NCBI RefSeq assembly: GCF_003595175.1 | Contig: NZ_CP032419.1 | Location: 3,968,001 to 4,032,000 of the forward strand | Direction of reading: 5' to 3' | DNA length: 64,000 nt | From: Pseudomonas cavernae | GTDB lineage: Bacteria > Pseudomonadota > Gammaproteobacteria > Pseudomonadales > Pseudomonadaceae | Notes under the pieces: model-generated | Seen by the model: the letters and a program-made list of their open reading frames with translations, nothing else | Databases searched by the model: none | What the model was told of the DNA's origin: nothing | In this document: positions 34,957-45,537 of the stretch, in pieces | Position numbering within the stretch: position 1 is the stretch's first letter | Layout of the letters: every line of letters starts with the position of its first letter | Position numbers and translations under genes: made by a program

Positions 34957-35715
34957 ATGCAACTGCAAGACAAAGTGATCGTCATCACCGGCGGCGGCCA
35001 GGGCCTGGGTCGCGCCATGGCCGAATACCTGGCGGCCAAAGGCGCCAAGCTGGCGCTGGTCGACCTCAACCAAGAGCGCCTCGACGAGGCCGTCGCCGCC
35101 TGCAAGGCTGCCGGTGCTGACGCCCGCGCCTATATCTGCAACGTCGCCAATGAAGAGCAGGTGATCCACACCGTCAGCCAGATCGCCGAGCACTTCGGCG
35201 CCATCAATGGCCTGGTGAACAACGCCGGGATCATCCGCGACGGTCTGACCATCAAGGTCAAGGACGGCGAGCTGAGCAAGATGTCGCTGGCCCAGTGGCA
35301 ATCGGTGATCGACGTCAACCTGACCGGCGTGTTCCTCTGCACCCGCGAAGTGGCGGCGAAGATGATCGAACTGAAGAACCAAGGCGCGATCATCAACATC
35401 TCCTCGATCTCCCGCGCCGGCAACATGGGCCAGGCCAACTACTCCGCGGCCAAGGCCGGCGTCGCCGCCGACACCGTGGTGTGGGCCAAGGAGCTGGCGC
35501 GCTACGGCATCCGCGTGGCGGGCGTGGCTCCGGGCTTCATCGAGACCGAAATCCTCGCTGCCATGAAGCCGGAAGCACTGGACAAGATGACCGCCGGCAT
35601 CCCGCTGCGCCGCCTGGGCAAGCCGCAGGAAATCGCCCACTCGGTGGCCTACATCCTCGAGAACGACTACTACACCGGTCGTGTTCTCGAGCTTGACGGC
35701 GGCCTGCGCCTGTAA
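34957..35715 (+). CDS. Short-chain dehydrogenase/reductase, FabG-like
   Basis: A 252-residue classical [13 protein letters not shown] (11-20) binds the cofactor, NNAG is at 88-91, and the catalytic set is in NISSISR (Ser149/150), Tyr162 and Lys166 (NYSAAKAG). The C terminus [12 protein letters not shown] is standard. The sequence resembles 3-oxoacyl-ACP reductases, but the gene lies outside any fatty-acid operon and stands alone between a divergent HugZ-like gene and a bidirectional terminator. The substrate is not assignable. Confidence 0.88.
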   Translation: MQLQDKVIVITGGGQGLGRAMAEYLAAKGAKLALVDLNQERLDEAVAACKAAGADARAYICNVANEEQVIHTVSQIAEHFGAINGLVNNAGIIRDGLTIKVKDGELSKMSLAQWQSVIDVNLTGVFLCTREVAAKMIELKNQGAIINISSISRAGNMGQANYSAAKAGVAADTVVWAKELARYGIRVAGVAPGFIETEILAAMKPEALDKMTAGIPLRRLGKPQEIAHSVAYILENDYYTGRVLELDGGLRL

Positions 35716-35731
35716 ACGCGCCCCACCCCAA

Positions 35732-35763
35732 CCAAAAAGCCCTGCCTGCGCAGGGCTTTTTGG
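35732..35763. terminator. Bidirectional terminator between the SDR and DUF481 genes
   Basis: CCAAAAAGCCCTGC pairs with GCAGGGCTTTTTGG around a four-base loop. The perfect symmetry of A and T runs suits the two converging genes; the DUF481 stop is three bases away. Confidence 0.88.
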
Positions 35764-35765
35764 TT

Positions 35766-36806
35766 TTACCAGCCGACGCCGAAACCGACGCTGTAGCGGG
35801 TCTCGTCGAGGTCGCTCTCGGCGCCGCTGACCATTTCCTTCTCCGCCTTGATGTTCAGCGAGGCCCAGTCGGTGACCTTGTAGCGCAGCCCGGCCTCGGC
35901 ATCCAGGGCATAGTCGGCGACGCCGCTGAGCGGCTTGCCCACCTCGCCGTTGCTGAACAGCTCCACCGACTTACCGATCAGGTAGCGGTTGTAGTCCCAC
36001 TTCGCCCCCAGGGCGTAGAAATTTTCCTCGCGGCCGTCGGCGAATTCGTAATCACTGCGGTTGACCAGCGCGGCCACGGAGAAGGCGCCCAGCTCATCGT
36101 CCCAGAACTGGTAACCCGGACCGGTACCGACCGAACGCTGGCGCACCAGGTCTTCCACCTGATCGCGCTTGTAGGCCAGCCGTCCCTGCCAGAACCAGTG
36201 CTCATCGAGGAAGCGGTCGAGGGCGTATTCGGCCGACCAGTTGTCGGTGGTCACCTCGTCGTCCTGGACCTCGCGGTTGTATTCGCCCTCGGCGTTGTGC
36301 CGCCAACGGCCGTGGCGCGCCTTAGTCTTGAAGTCGACGTCGTAGTCGTCGGTGTCGGTATCGGCCCGTTTGTAGTCCATGGCCAGGTCGATATTGCCCT
36401 TCCAGTTGAAGTCCTCGACCAGCGGTTTGGGCTTCATGATCTGTTCGATGCTGGCCAGCTCGACGGTTTTCGGCGTCTCGCCGTTGGCCAGGATGACCTT
36501 GCCCGGCTCGGCCTTGTGCAGGGCTTTGGCCCGCTCGCCGTGGTATTCGTCCTGCTTGACCAGCAATTGCTGATCGCTTTCCAGGGTCGCGACCTTTTTC
36601 CAGTCGAGGATGATGTTGCCGCCGTAATCGGTTGCCAACACCAGCTTGCCGCCGTCGAAGACCTTGATCTTGCCGGTCAGACGGTCACCGTTCTTCAGCC
36701 ACACGGTATCCGCCAGCAGCGGTGCCGAGGCGCCGGCCAGGGCCAGACACAGCAGGGCTTGCGGTAACAGCGTTCGGGGAAAAGACGATGGTTTTTTGCA
36801 CAACAT
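35766..36806 (-). CDS. DUF481 (YdiY-type) outer-membrane beta-barrel protein
   Basis: A 346-residue exported protein. A signal peptide ends near ALAGASAPLLA (about residue 32), then comes a KNGDRLTGKI motif and an SH3-like region, and from about residue 135 alternating strands (NIDLAMDYKRADTDTDDYDVDFKTKARHG is typical) ending in an aromatic Trp. This is the DUF481 family of putative barrel proteins, some induced by salt. No partner genes. A GCCGGGC/GCCCGGC hairpin (36838-36862) lies just upstream of the start in the 270-base gap to the next gene, and I see no clear promoter there. Confidence 0.8.
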   Translation of the reverse strand: MLCKKPSSFPRTLLPQALLCLALAGASAPLLADTVWLKNGDRLTGKIKVFDGGKLVLATDYGGNIILDWKKVATLESDQQLLVKQDEYHGERAKALHKAEPGKVILANGETPKTVELASIEQIMKPKPLVEDFNWKGNIDLAMDYKRADTDTDDYDVDFKTKARHGRWRHNAEGEYNREVQDDEVTTDNWSAEYALDRFLDEHWFWQGRLAYKRDQVEDLVRQRSVGTGPGYQFWDDELGAFSVAALVNRSDYEFADGREENFYALGAKWDYNRYLIGKSVELFSNGEVGKPLSGVADYALDAEAGLRYKVTDWASLNIKAEKEMVSGAESDLDETRYSVGFGVGW

Positions 36807-37076
36807 AGGCGGACCGGAACTGCTCTGCTTCGAGAAAGCCGGGCATTATCCGCAAGCCCGGCGTATGGGCAAGAACTGACCGGCACATCTCCCATGAGTT
36901 CAACCCATGCGACCAGCGTGCCCCGATGCAACTTGGCACAGCGACGGCTGTCGATGGTTCTAGTTAGGGCTGGCATACTGCTTGTGCAGGAGCTGCGAGC
37001 CGCCACTCGACAGTAGGACCGCCCCCGCTGCCATGAGGGTCGGAACAGCGCAGATACCAGCAAACGAGGTCGCCCC

Positions 37077-37436
37077 ATGGCAGCACGCACAGCGGACACC
37101 CCGCCCGCGGACAGCGCCGCAGCCCGCCGCGCGGCGCTGTATCTAACTCTGCAGCAGGTACCGAGCGGCAAGGTCGTCAGCTACGGCGAACTGGCCGCGA
37201 TGGCGGGCTTCGGCCGCGCCGCGCGCTGGGTGGGCCGCACCCTCAGTCAGCTGCCCGCCGACACCCGCCTGCCCTGGCACCGGGTGATCGCCGCCGGCGG
37301 TCGCTTGAGTTTGCCCCTGGGCAGCCCCTCAGGCGACGAGCAGCGCGCCCGTCTGCGTGAAGAAGGGGTGACAATCCATAACGAACGGGTGGACATGCGT
37401 CGGCATGGGTGGCGCCCAATGGAGGTCAACGGTTAG
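37077..37436 (+). CDS. Alkyltransferase-like protein (ATL, MGMT family)
   Basis: A 119-residue protein with the DNA-binding domain of O6-alkylguanine-DNA alkyltransferases. GKVVSYGELAAMAGFGRAARWVGRTL is the helix-turn-helix and arginine-finger region. The active-site motif PCHRV reads PWHRV (66-70): the acceptor cysteine is Trp67, so it cannot repair DNA itself. ATL proteins bind alkylated guanines and hand them to nucleotide excision repair. It lies 43 bases before ampG on the same strand, perhaps cotranscribed without functional link. Confidence 0.88.
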   Translation: MAARTADTPPADSAAARRAALYLTLQQVPSGKVVSYGELAAMAGFGRAARWVGRTLSQLPADTRLPWHRVIAAGGRLSLPLGSPSGDEQRARLREEGVTIHNERVDMRRHGWRPMEVNG

Positions 37437-37479
37437 AGTGCGCCCTTTGTTTCGCGAACCCCAGGCAGATACACCCTCA

Positions 37480-39027
37480 ATGCCCAGCAAAACCTGGCGC
37501 GCCGCTCTCGCCGCCTACGCCAGCCCCGCCACTTTGGCCCTGTTACTCCTGGGGTTTGCCGCGGGCCTACCCTACATGTTGGTGTTCTCCACCCTCTCGG
37601 TGTGGCTGCGCGAAGCCGGTGTGGCCCGCGAAACCATCGGTTTCGCCAGCCTGATCGGCCTGGCCTACGCCTTCAAATGGGTCTGGTCGCCGCTCCTCGA
37701 CCAATGGCGCCTGCCGCTGCTCGGCAAGCTCGGGCGTCGCCGCTCCTGGCTGGTATTGGCGCAGGCGCTGGTGGCCATCGGCTTGACCGGCATGGCCCTG
37801 TGCGATCCGCAACAGCATCTGTCCTGGTTGATCGCCCTAGCCGTGCTGGTGGCTTTCGCCTCGGCCACCCAGGACATCGCGGTGGACGCCTACCGTCTGG
37901 AAATCGCCGACGACACCCGCCAGGCCGCGCTGGCCGCCAGCTATATGGCCGGCTATCGGGTCGCCGCCCTCCTGGCCACTGCCGGCGCGCTGTATTTCGC
38001 CGAGTGGTTCGGCTCCACCGGCCACAGCTACAACGCCTCGGCCTGGAGCGGCACCTACCTGGTGTTTGCCCTGCTGATGGTGCCGGCGCTGATCACCAGT
38101 CTGTGGATGCGCGAACCGCCGGTGGCCCTGCGCACCCAACTGGCCGCGGCACGCTACGGCCTGGCCCATCAACTGGCGTCGGTGCTGGTCCTGATCGTGC
38201 TGCTGATCTCGGTGCCGGCGCTGTTCACCCAGTTGTACAACACCGACTTCCATAGCGTGCTGTTCGAGGGTGTCAGCCTGCTCGAGCTGCTCAAGGAAGA
38301 CCGCGCCTTCCTGCGCGCCCTGCTGTACCTGATCCTCACCAGCCTGTGCCTGTCGTCCATGGGCCGCCGCGGCTTGGCGCCGGTGCTCACCCCGGTCAAC
38401 GACTTCGTCCTGCGCTATCGCTGGCAGGCGCTGCTGCTGCTCGGCCTGATTGCCACCTACCGGCTGTCCGACACGGTGATGGGGGTGATGGCCAACGTCT
38501 TCTATATTGACCAGGGCTTCACCAAGGAGCAGATCGCCAGCGTCAGCAAGCTGTTCGGGCTGGTCATGACCCTGCTCGGCGCCGGCCTCGGCGGCCTGCT
38601 GATCGTGCGTTTCGGCATCATGCCGATCCTGTTCATCGGCGGCGTCGCCTCGGCGGCGACCAACCTGCTGTTCCTCATGCTGGCCGACATGGGGCCGCAT
38701 CTGCAGATGCTGGTGCTGACCATTTCCTGCGACAACTTCAGCGCCGGCCTGGCCACCGCTGCCTTCGTCGCCTACCTGTCGAGCCTGACCAACCTGAAGT
38801 TCTCCGCCACCCAGTACGCCCTGCTCAGCTCGATCATGCTGCTGCTGCCGCGCCTGATTGGCGGTTACTCCGGGGTGATGGTGGAAAAGTTCGGTTATGC
38901 CGAGTTCTTCCTGATCACCGCGCTGCTCGGAGTGCCGACACTGATCATGATCCTCTGGCAGTGGCGCCAACCGTCGGCGCCACAGGCCAACCATGTGGCA
39001 GCCAGTCCGCAGAGCGAGCAGTCATAA
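37480..39027 (+). CDS. ampG: Muropeptide permease AmpG
   Basis: A 515-residue major-facilitator-type inner-membrane permease with about 12-14 helices. It imports anhydro-muropeptides (GlcNAc-anhMurNAc peptides) for cell-wall recycling and thereby controls AmpR/ampC induction. PATLALLLLGFAAGLPYMLVFSTLSVWLRE and FKWVWSPLLDQWRLPLLGKLGRRRSWL are AmpG signatures, as is LSSLTNLKFSATQYALLSS. A long loop after helix 6 is also typical. The start at 37480 is the first ATG fitting the family N terminus; the ribosome site is weak. A terminator follows at once. Confidence 0.9.
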   Translation: MPSKTWRAALAAYASPATLALLLLGFAAGLPYMLVFSTLSVWLREAGVARETIGFASLIGLAYAFKWVWSPLLDQWRLPLLGKLGRRRSWLVLAQALVAIGLTGMALCDPQQHLSWLIALAVLVAFASATQDIAVDAYRLEIADDTRQAALAASYMAGYRVAALLATAGALYFAEWFGSTGHSYNASAWSGTYLVFALLMVPALITSLWMREPPVALRTQLAAARYGLAHQLASVLVLIVLLISVPALFTQLYNTDFHSVLFEGVSLLELLKEDRAFLRALLYLILTSLCLSSMGRRGLAPVLTPVNDFVLRYRWQALLLLGLIATYRLSDTVMGVMANVFYIDQGFTKEQIASVSKLFGLVMTLLGAGLGGLLIVRFGIMPILFIGGVASAATNLLFLMLADMGPHLQMLVLTISCDNFSAGLATAAFVAYLSSLTNLKFSATQYALLSSIMLLLPRLIGGYSGVMVEKFGYAEFFLITALLGVPTLIMILWQWRQPSAPQANHVAASPQSEQS

Positions 39028-39054
39028 AAAAGCCGGACTCGAAGTCCGGCTTTT
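39026..39054. terminator. Bidirectional terminator between ampG and the mscS-type gene
   Basis: AAAAAAGCCGGACT pairs with AGTCCGGCTTTT around CGA, lying between two convergent genes. Confidence 0.85.
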
Positions 39055-39070
39055 CTTGAGCGCCTGACAC

Positions 39071-39910
39071 TTACTGCGCCGGCTCCTGAATCATCCGCAC
39101 CATGCGCTGCGGAAAGGGGATCGCGATCCCCGCCGCGCTCAAGCGGTCGCGCGCCTGCTCGTTGAACATGAACATCACGTTCCAATAGTCGGCGGTCTTC
39201 ACCCAGACCCGCAACGACATGGTGATCGCGCTCTCGCCCAAGGTGGCCACTACCGCCTCGGGGACCGGGTCGCGCAGCACGCGCGGATCCTCGGCCAGCT
39301 CCAGCAGCACTTCGCGGGCACGCTGCAAGTTGGCGTCATAGTTCACGCCGATGTCGAACACCACCTTGCGCGTGGCCTGGCGGTTGTAGTTGGTGATGAT
39401 GCCGTTGGACAGGTTGCCGTTGGGCACGATCACCGTCTTGTTGTCGCCGGTGCGCAACACGGTGTGGAAGATCTGGATGCTGTCGACGGTGCCGCTCACG
39501 CCCTGCGCCTCGATCCAGTCGCCGAGGCGAAACGGCCGGAACAGCAGGATCAGCACGCCGCCGGCGAAGTTCGCCAGGCTGCCCTGCAGGGCCAGGCCGA
39601 TGGCCAGGCCGGCGGCGCCGATGGCGGCGATGAAGGACGTGGTCTCGATGCCGATCATCGACGCCACGCTGACCAGCAACAGCACCTTGAGCGCGACATT
39701 GGCCAGCGAGGAGACGAAGCCCTGCAGGGCCTGATCGGCACTGCGCAGAAGCAGCAGCTTGCCGAGCCTGGCGGTGAGCTTGTTGACCAGCCACCAGCCG
39801 ATCAGCAGGGTGAGCAGCGCCAGGGTGACCCGGCTGCCATATTCGAGAACCAGTGGCCACCAGGTCTCCGAGACCTTGACCAGCCGATCGACTTCCGCAC
39901 TTACATCCAT
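39071..39910 (-). CDS. mscS: Small-conductance mechanosensitive channel (MscS family)
   Basis: A 279-residue MscS-type channel, close to the E. coli MscS length. Three membrane helices occupy about residues 25-45, 65-90 and 95-125. The pore helix AAIGAAGLAIGLALQGSLANFAGGVLIL has the Gly/Ala packing pattern. The cytoplasmic beta and alpha/beta vestibule follows (FRPFRLGDWIEAQGVSGTVDSIQ). The channel opens on membrane stretch to release solutes during osmotic downshock. GAGGAGGACGTT precedes the ATG. No partner genes. Confidence 0.9.
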   Translation of the reverse strand: MDVSAEVDRLVKVSETWWPLVLEYGSRVTLALLTLLIGWWLVNKLTARLGKLLLLRSADQALQGFVSSLANVALKVLLLVSVASMIGIETTSFIAAIGAAGLAIGLALQGSLANFAGGVLILLFRPFRLGDWIEAQGVSGTVDSIQIFHTVLRTGDNKTVIVPNGNLSNGIITNYNRQATRKVVFDIGVNYDANLQRAREVLLELAEDPRVLRDPVPEAVVATLGESAITMSLRVWVKTADYWNVMFMFNEQARDRLSAAGIAIPFPQRMVRMIQEPAQ

Positions 39911-40021
39911 AACGTCCTCCTCGATACCGATTGGCCGCGAATCAGGCCATAAAAACCGGTATTGCGGAAGCTGCGACGTCGGCAAGCGGCGAAGGTTCCC
40001 GAAAACGCTGGCGTAATGCGA

Positions 40022-40501
40022 TCAGTCGCGGAAGTTGTTGTACTGCAGCGGCATGCCGAAATCCTTGGCCCGCAGGCTGGCGATGGCCTCTTGCAAGTCG
40101 TCGCGCTTCTTGCCGGTGATCCGCACCTGCTCGCCCTGGATGGCGGCCTGGACCTTGAGCTTGCTGTCCTTGATATGGGCGACGATCTTCTTCGCCAGCT
40201 CCTTATCGATGCCTTCGCGCAGCGCCACTTCCTGCTTGACCACCTTGCCGGACGGGTAGGCGTCCTTGAACTCCAGGCACTGCACGTCGATCTTGCGCTT
40301 TACCAGGCTGAGCTTGAGAATCTCGACCATCTGCTCCAGCTGGAAGTCCGCGTCGGCGGTCAGGTTGACGGTCAGATCCTTGAGTTCGAAGCTGCCTTTG
40401 CCGCGCAGGTCGTAACGACGCTCCAGTTCCTTGATGGCGTTGTCCACGGCGTTGGTGACTTCGTGTTTGTCCAGTTCGGACACCACGTCGAACGAGGGCA
40501 T
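40022..40501 (-). CDS. yajQ: YajQ family nucleotide-binding protein
   Basis: A 159-residue cytoplasmic protein with two ferredoxin-like domains. [27 protein letters not shown] and the C-terminal [14 protein letters not shown] are near-invariant in the family. YajQ-type proteins bind nucleotides; the Xanthomonas homologue and P. aeruginosa PA4395 are reported c-di-GMP effectors that work with a LysR partner. The start at 40501 is the family start. It lies between an mscS gene and a divergent response regulator. Confidence 0.92.
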   Translation of the reverse strand: MPSFDVVSELDKHEVTNAVDNAIKELERRYDLRGKGSFELKDLTVNLTADADFQLEQMVEILKLSLVKRKIDVQCLEFKDAYPSGKVVKQEVALREGIDKELAKKIVAHIKDSKLKVQAAIQGEQVRITGKKRDDLQEAIASLRAKDFGMPLQYNNFRD

Positions 40502-40649
40502 GGTAGTTCTCCAGATAGACGGCGCGACCGGCATCACGGCCGGAGCGCACCAGGCTTGACGGTAAAAATGCGCGCTCATTATAAAGCTGTAAGCAGCAAA
40601 TAACGGCCAGAACTCCGGCATCCCCACCCTTTTTCTTGCGAGCCTGCCA

Positions 40650-42531
<1,882 letters not shown>

Positions 42532-42576
42532 TGGCGCGCTACCCTGCCGACTCCGTCTGCCGTGATCTTTTCCGCC

Positions 42577-44592
42577 ATGTCCCTGCGCCAGCGCCTCGAA
42601 GACCTGCCGGTTGGCCAGAAACTGCTGTCCGCCGTACTGGTACTGCTCGCCACCGTGTTGCTGGTGGCCAACCTCAGTTTCATCAGCGCCGCCTACTGGA
42701 TCTCCCAGGAGAACATGGCCCCGCAGGCGCTGCACACCCTCGGCCGCCTGATCGCCAACCCGGCGCTGAGCCGGGTGGCGCTGAGCTCGCCGGCCGCCGC
42801 CGAAGAGCTGCTGCACCGCCTCGACGGCTACGCGCCGTTGCGCGCGGCGGCGCTCTACGACGGCCAGGGCAACGTGCTCGGTCAGCTGCAGCAAGGCGGT
42901 GAGCCGCTGTACTTGCCGCTGCACCTGGAGAAGATTGCCAGCTGGCGCATCGGCGAGTTCCGCGCCACCCAACTGATCGAGCTGCCGCAGGAAGGGCAAA
43001 GCCCCGGCCATCTGCTGCTGGTCGCCTCCAGCGAACTGCCTAGCGCCTTCTACACCGGCACCCTCACCGCCAGCCTGGTGATCCTCGCCCTCAGCGTTCT
43101 GCTCTGGCTGCTGGTGGCGCAGCAGATCCGCCGCCTGGTGACCCGGCCGATCCTCGAACTCGAAGCGCTGTCGCGCCAGGTCACCCGCGAGGAGAACTAC
43201 GCCCTGCGCGCCCGCCGCGGCAACCGCGACGAGATCGGTCACCTGGCCGACTCCTTCAACACCATGCTGACCCGCATCGAGGCCCGCGAACAGCAGCTCA
43301 AGCGTGCCCGCGATGAGGCCCAGGCGGCCTTCGACCAGGCCCAGAGCCTGGCCGAGGAAACCCGCCACTCCAACCGCAAGCTGGAACTGGAAGTGCAGGT
43401 GCGCAGCAAGATCGAGAAGAAGCTCACCGGCTTCCAGAACTATCTGAACGGCATCATCGACTCCATGCCCTCGGCGCTGATCGCTCTCGACGAGGAGCTC
43501 TACGTCACCCAGTGGAACCAGGAAGCCAGCGCCCTCTCCGGCACCCAGCTGGACGAGGCGCTGAACCAGCCGGTGTTCCTCGCCTTCCCGTCGCTGAAGT
43601 TCTACCTCAACCAGCTTAAGCGCACGGCGGAGCAGCATAAGGTCGAGAAGATCGAGCGGGTGACCTGGAGCAAGGACGGCGAGCCGCGCCACTATGCGCT
43701 GACCTTCTACCCGCTGATGGGCGGCAGCCTGCGCGGCGTGGTGATCCGCATCGACGACATCACCCAGCGCCTGTCCATGGAGGAAATGATGGTGCAGTCG
43801 GAGAAGATGCTCTCGGTCGGTGGCCTGGCGGCTGGCATGGCGCACGAGATCAACAACCCCCTCGGCGCCATTCTGCATAACGTGCAGAACATTCGCCGGC
43901 GCCTGTCGCCGGAGCTGGAGAAGAACCTCGAGCAGGCCGCCAACGCCGGCGTCGACCTGGCCCAGGTCAACTGCTACCTGAAGAGCCGCGAGGTACCGCA
44001 ACTGCTCGATGGCATCCAGCAGGCCGGGTCGCGGGCGGCGAAAATCGTCACCCACATGCTCAGCTTCAGCCGCCGCAGCGACCGTCAGCTGGCGCCTTGC
44101 GAACTGCCGGCGCTACTCGATCAGGCGGTGGACATCGCCGGCAACGATTTCGACCTCACCGAAGGCTTCGACTTCAAGGGCCTGAGCATCGTCCGCGACT
44201 TCGACCCGCGGCTCGGCGCGGTGCCGGCCACCGCCAACGAGCTGGAACAGGTGCTGCTCAACCTGCTGAAAAACGCCGCCCAGGCCATCCACCTGCGCGA
44301 GAACGACAGCGAGCCGGGGCGCATCAGCCTGCGCACCCGCCTGAACCCGCCGTGGGCAGAAATCCAGGTGGAAGACAACGGCATCGGCATGTCGGAGCGG
44401 GTGCGCAAGCGCATCTTCGAGCCGTTCTTCACCACCAAGGAAGTCGGCCAGGGCACCGGCCTCGGCCTGTCCGTGTCCTACTTCATCATCACCAACAACC
44501 ACAAAGGGCAGATGGAGGTGCAGTCGCAACTCGGCCAGGGCACCTGCTTCACCCTGCGCCTGCCACTGGCGGCCAGCACGCCCGGAACCTGA
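42577..44592 (+). CDS. Membrane sensor histidine kinase (HAMP-PAS-HisKA-HATPase)
   Basis: A 671-residue kinase. Helices at about 16-38 and 165-190 flank a periplasmic sensor. HAMP, a coiled coil of about 60 residues and a PAS domain ([25 protein letters not shown]) follow. His423 in [12 protein letters not shown] is the phosphorylated residue, with [20 protein letters not shown] and [10 protein letters not shown] for ATP binding. This HisKA type (HEINNPLG) is typical of NtrB/DctB-like sensors. The start at 42577 is tentative; a GTG at 42562 is also in frame, and neither has a good ribosome site. Its TGA is part of the flank of a palindromic element. The likely partner is the response regulator two genes upstream. 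Confidence 0.85.
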   Translation: MSLRQRLEDLPVGQKLLSAVLVLLATVLLVANLSFISAAYWISQENMAPQALHTLGRLIANPALSRVALSSPAAAEELLHRLDGYAPLRAAALYDGQGNVLGQLQQGGEPLYLPLHLEKIASWRIGEFRATQLIELPQEGQSPGHLLLVASSELPSAFYTGTLTASLVILALSVLLWLLVAQQIRRLVTRPILELEALSRQVTREENYALRARRGNRDEIGHLADSFNTMLTRIEAREQQLKRARDEAQAAFDQAQSLAEETRHSNRKLELEVQVRSKIEKKLTGFQNYLNGIIDSMPSALIALDEELYVTQWNQEASALSGTQLDEALNQPVFLAFPSLKFYLNQLKRTAEQHKVEKIERVTWSKDGEPRHYALTFYPLMGGSLRGVVIRIDDITQRLSMEEMMVQSEKMLSVGGLAAGMAHEINNPLGAILHNVQNIRRRLSPELEKNLEQAANAGVDLAQVNCYLKSREVPQLLDGIQQAGSRAAKIVTHMLSFSRRSDRQLAPCELPALLDQAVDIAGNDFDLTEGFDFKGLSIVRDFDPRLGAVPATANELEQVLLNLLKNAAQAIHLRENDSEPGRISLRTRLNPPWAEIQVEDNGIGMSERVRKRIFEPFFTTKEVGQGTGLGLSVSYFIITNNHKGQMEVQSQLGQGTCFTLRLPLAASTPGT

Positions 44593-44859
44593 GAAGGTGT
44601 TTTCAACTTGGCTGTGGGCTTCGCGCGTGATGCTGCGTTAAAAATGGCTTCGGGAAGCAGCTTTGCTGCTGACGCGCTTTAGCGCGGCCCGAAGGGCGAG
44701 TGAAACGAGCAATGCTCATTTACACCTCGTAAACTCCGCTTCCTCAGCCATTTTGACTCGCTATGCTCGCCCTAAGGGCCAGCCTCCGGCTGTTACTTCG
44801 CTTCGCAGCGTTTTACCTTGCCTGACCTTCGCTCGCCTAATTTGAAAACACCTTCTGAG
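44589..44859. repeat. MITE-like palindromic element 4, flanked by CTGAG
   Basis: Terminal inverted repeats AAGGTGTTTTCAA (44594-44606) and TTGAAAACACCTT (44842-44854) are flanked by the direct repeat CTGAG (44589-44593 and 44855-44859). The left TGA is the kinase stop codon. It is longer (261 bp) than the others, with extra internal palindromes (for example AGCGCG, GAAGGGCGAG). The core at 44711-44742 has AATGCTCATTTACA followed by GTAAACTCCGCTTC, shared with elements 2 and 3. It ends 14 bases before the next start codon. Confidence 0.8.
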
Positions 44860-44868
44860 AACACAGCC

Positions 44869-45444
44869 ATGGGTTACCGACTGACGAAGATCTACACCCG
44901 CACCGGCGATGCCGGCGAAACCGGCCTTGGCGACGGGCGCCGGGTGCCCAAGGACCACCCGCGGGTGGAAGCGATCGGCGAGGTGGACATGCTCAACAGC
45001 CAACTCGGCCTGCTGCTCGCCGCGCTGGCCGAGCAGGAGGTCATGTGGCCAGGGCTGAGCGAGCTGAGCGAGGTGCTGGCGCCCTGTCAGCACCGCCTGT
45101 TCGACCTCGGCGGCGAGCTGGCGATGCCGGTCTATCAGGTCCTCGACCAGGCCGAGGTGCAGCGCCTGGAAATCGCCATCGATGGCTGGAATGCGGAAGT
45201 CGGGCCGCTGGAGAACTTCATCCTGCCCGGCGGTTCGCTGCTGGTGGCGCAGGCGCATGTCTGCCGCAGCCAGGCACGCACGACCGAGCGCCGCTGCCAG
45301 CAGCTCAATGCGCTGGAGCCGCTGGGCGGCGTCGGCCTCGCCTATCTCAACCGCCTGTCCGACCTGCTGTTCGTCGCCGCACGGCTGATCGCCAAGCGCA
45401 TGCAGATCCACGAAGTGCTCTGGCAGGCGGCGCCGAAGCCGTAG
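44869..45444 (+). CDS. ATP:cob(I)alamin adenosyltransferase (PduO type)
   Basis: A 191-residue enzyme making adenosylcobalamin from cob(I)alamin and ATP. The N terminus MGYRLTKIYTRTGDAGETGLGDGRRVPKD is the PduO-type ATP-binding motif. DMLNSQLGLLLAAL, ENFILPGGSLLVAQAHVCRSQARTTERR and YLNRLSDLLFVAAR are the conserved helices with the active-site Arg. The ribosome site (GAGAA at 44857) lies in the end of palindromic element 4, so expression may depend on it. The TAG stop is supplied by the GTAGG repeat. Confidence 0.92.
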   Translation: MGYRLTKIYTRTGDAGETGLGDGRRVPKDHPRVEAIGEVDMLNSQLGLLLAALAEQEVMWPGLSELSEVLAPCQHRLFDLGGELAMPVYQVLDQAEVQRLEIAIDGWNAEVGPLENFILPGGSLLVAQAHVCRSQARTTERRCQQLNALEPLGGVGLAYLNRLSDLLFVAARLIAKRMQIHEVLWQAAPKP

Positions 45445-45537
45445 GTTGGGTTAGGCGCACGGCGCAGCCGCATCGGTCGGCACTGGGTCGATTGCGCCGT
45501 AGACTCGATGGGTATCGCCTCGCTCAGTCCATCCTAC
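45441..45537. repeat. GTAGG-type palindromic repeat, copy 3
   Basis: Starts GTAGGTTGGGTTAGGCG and ends CGCTCAGTCCATCCTAC, imperfectly complementary. The right half shares GATGGGTATCG and CCATCCTAC with copy 1. It lies exactly between convergent genes: the left GTAGG contains the TAG stop of the adenosyltransferase (45442-45444), and the right CCTAC encodes the TAG stop of the Nudix gene (45534-45536). Confidence 0.8.

Noticed and set aside
36960..36985. Sigma-54-like sequence TGGCAT-N5-TTGTG upstream of the alkyltransferase-like gene
   Set aside because: The essential GC at -12 is GT in this alignment, and the alternative alignment lacks TGGCAC.
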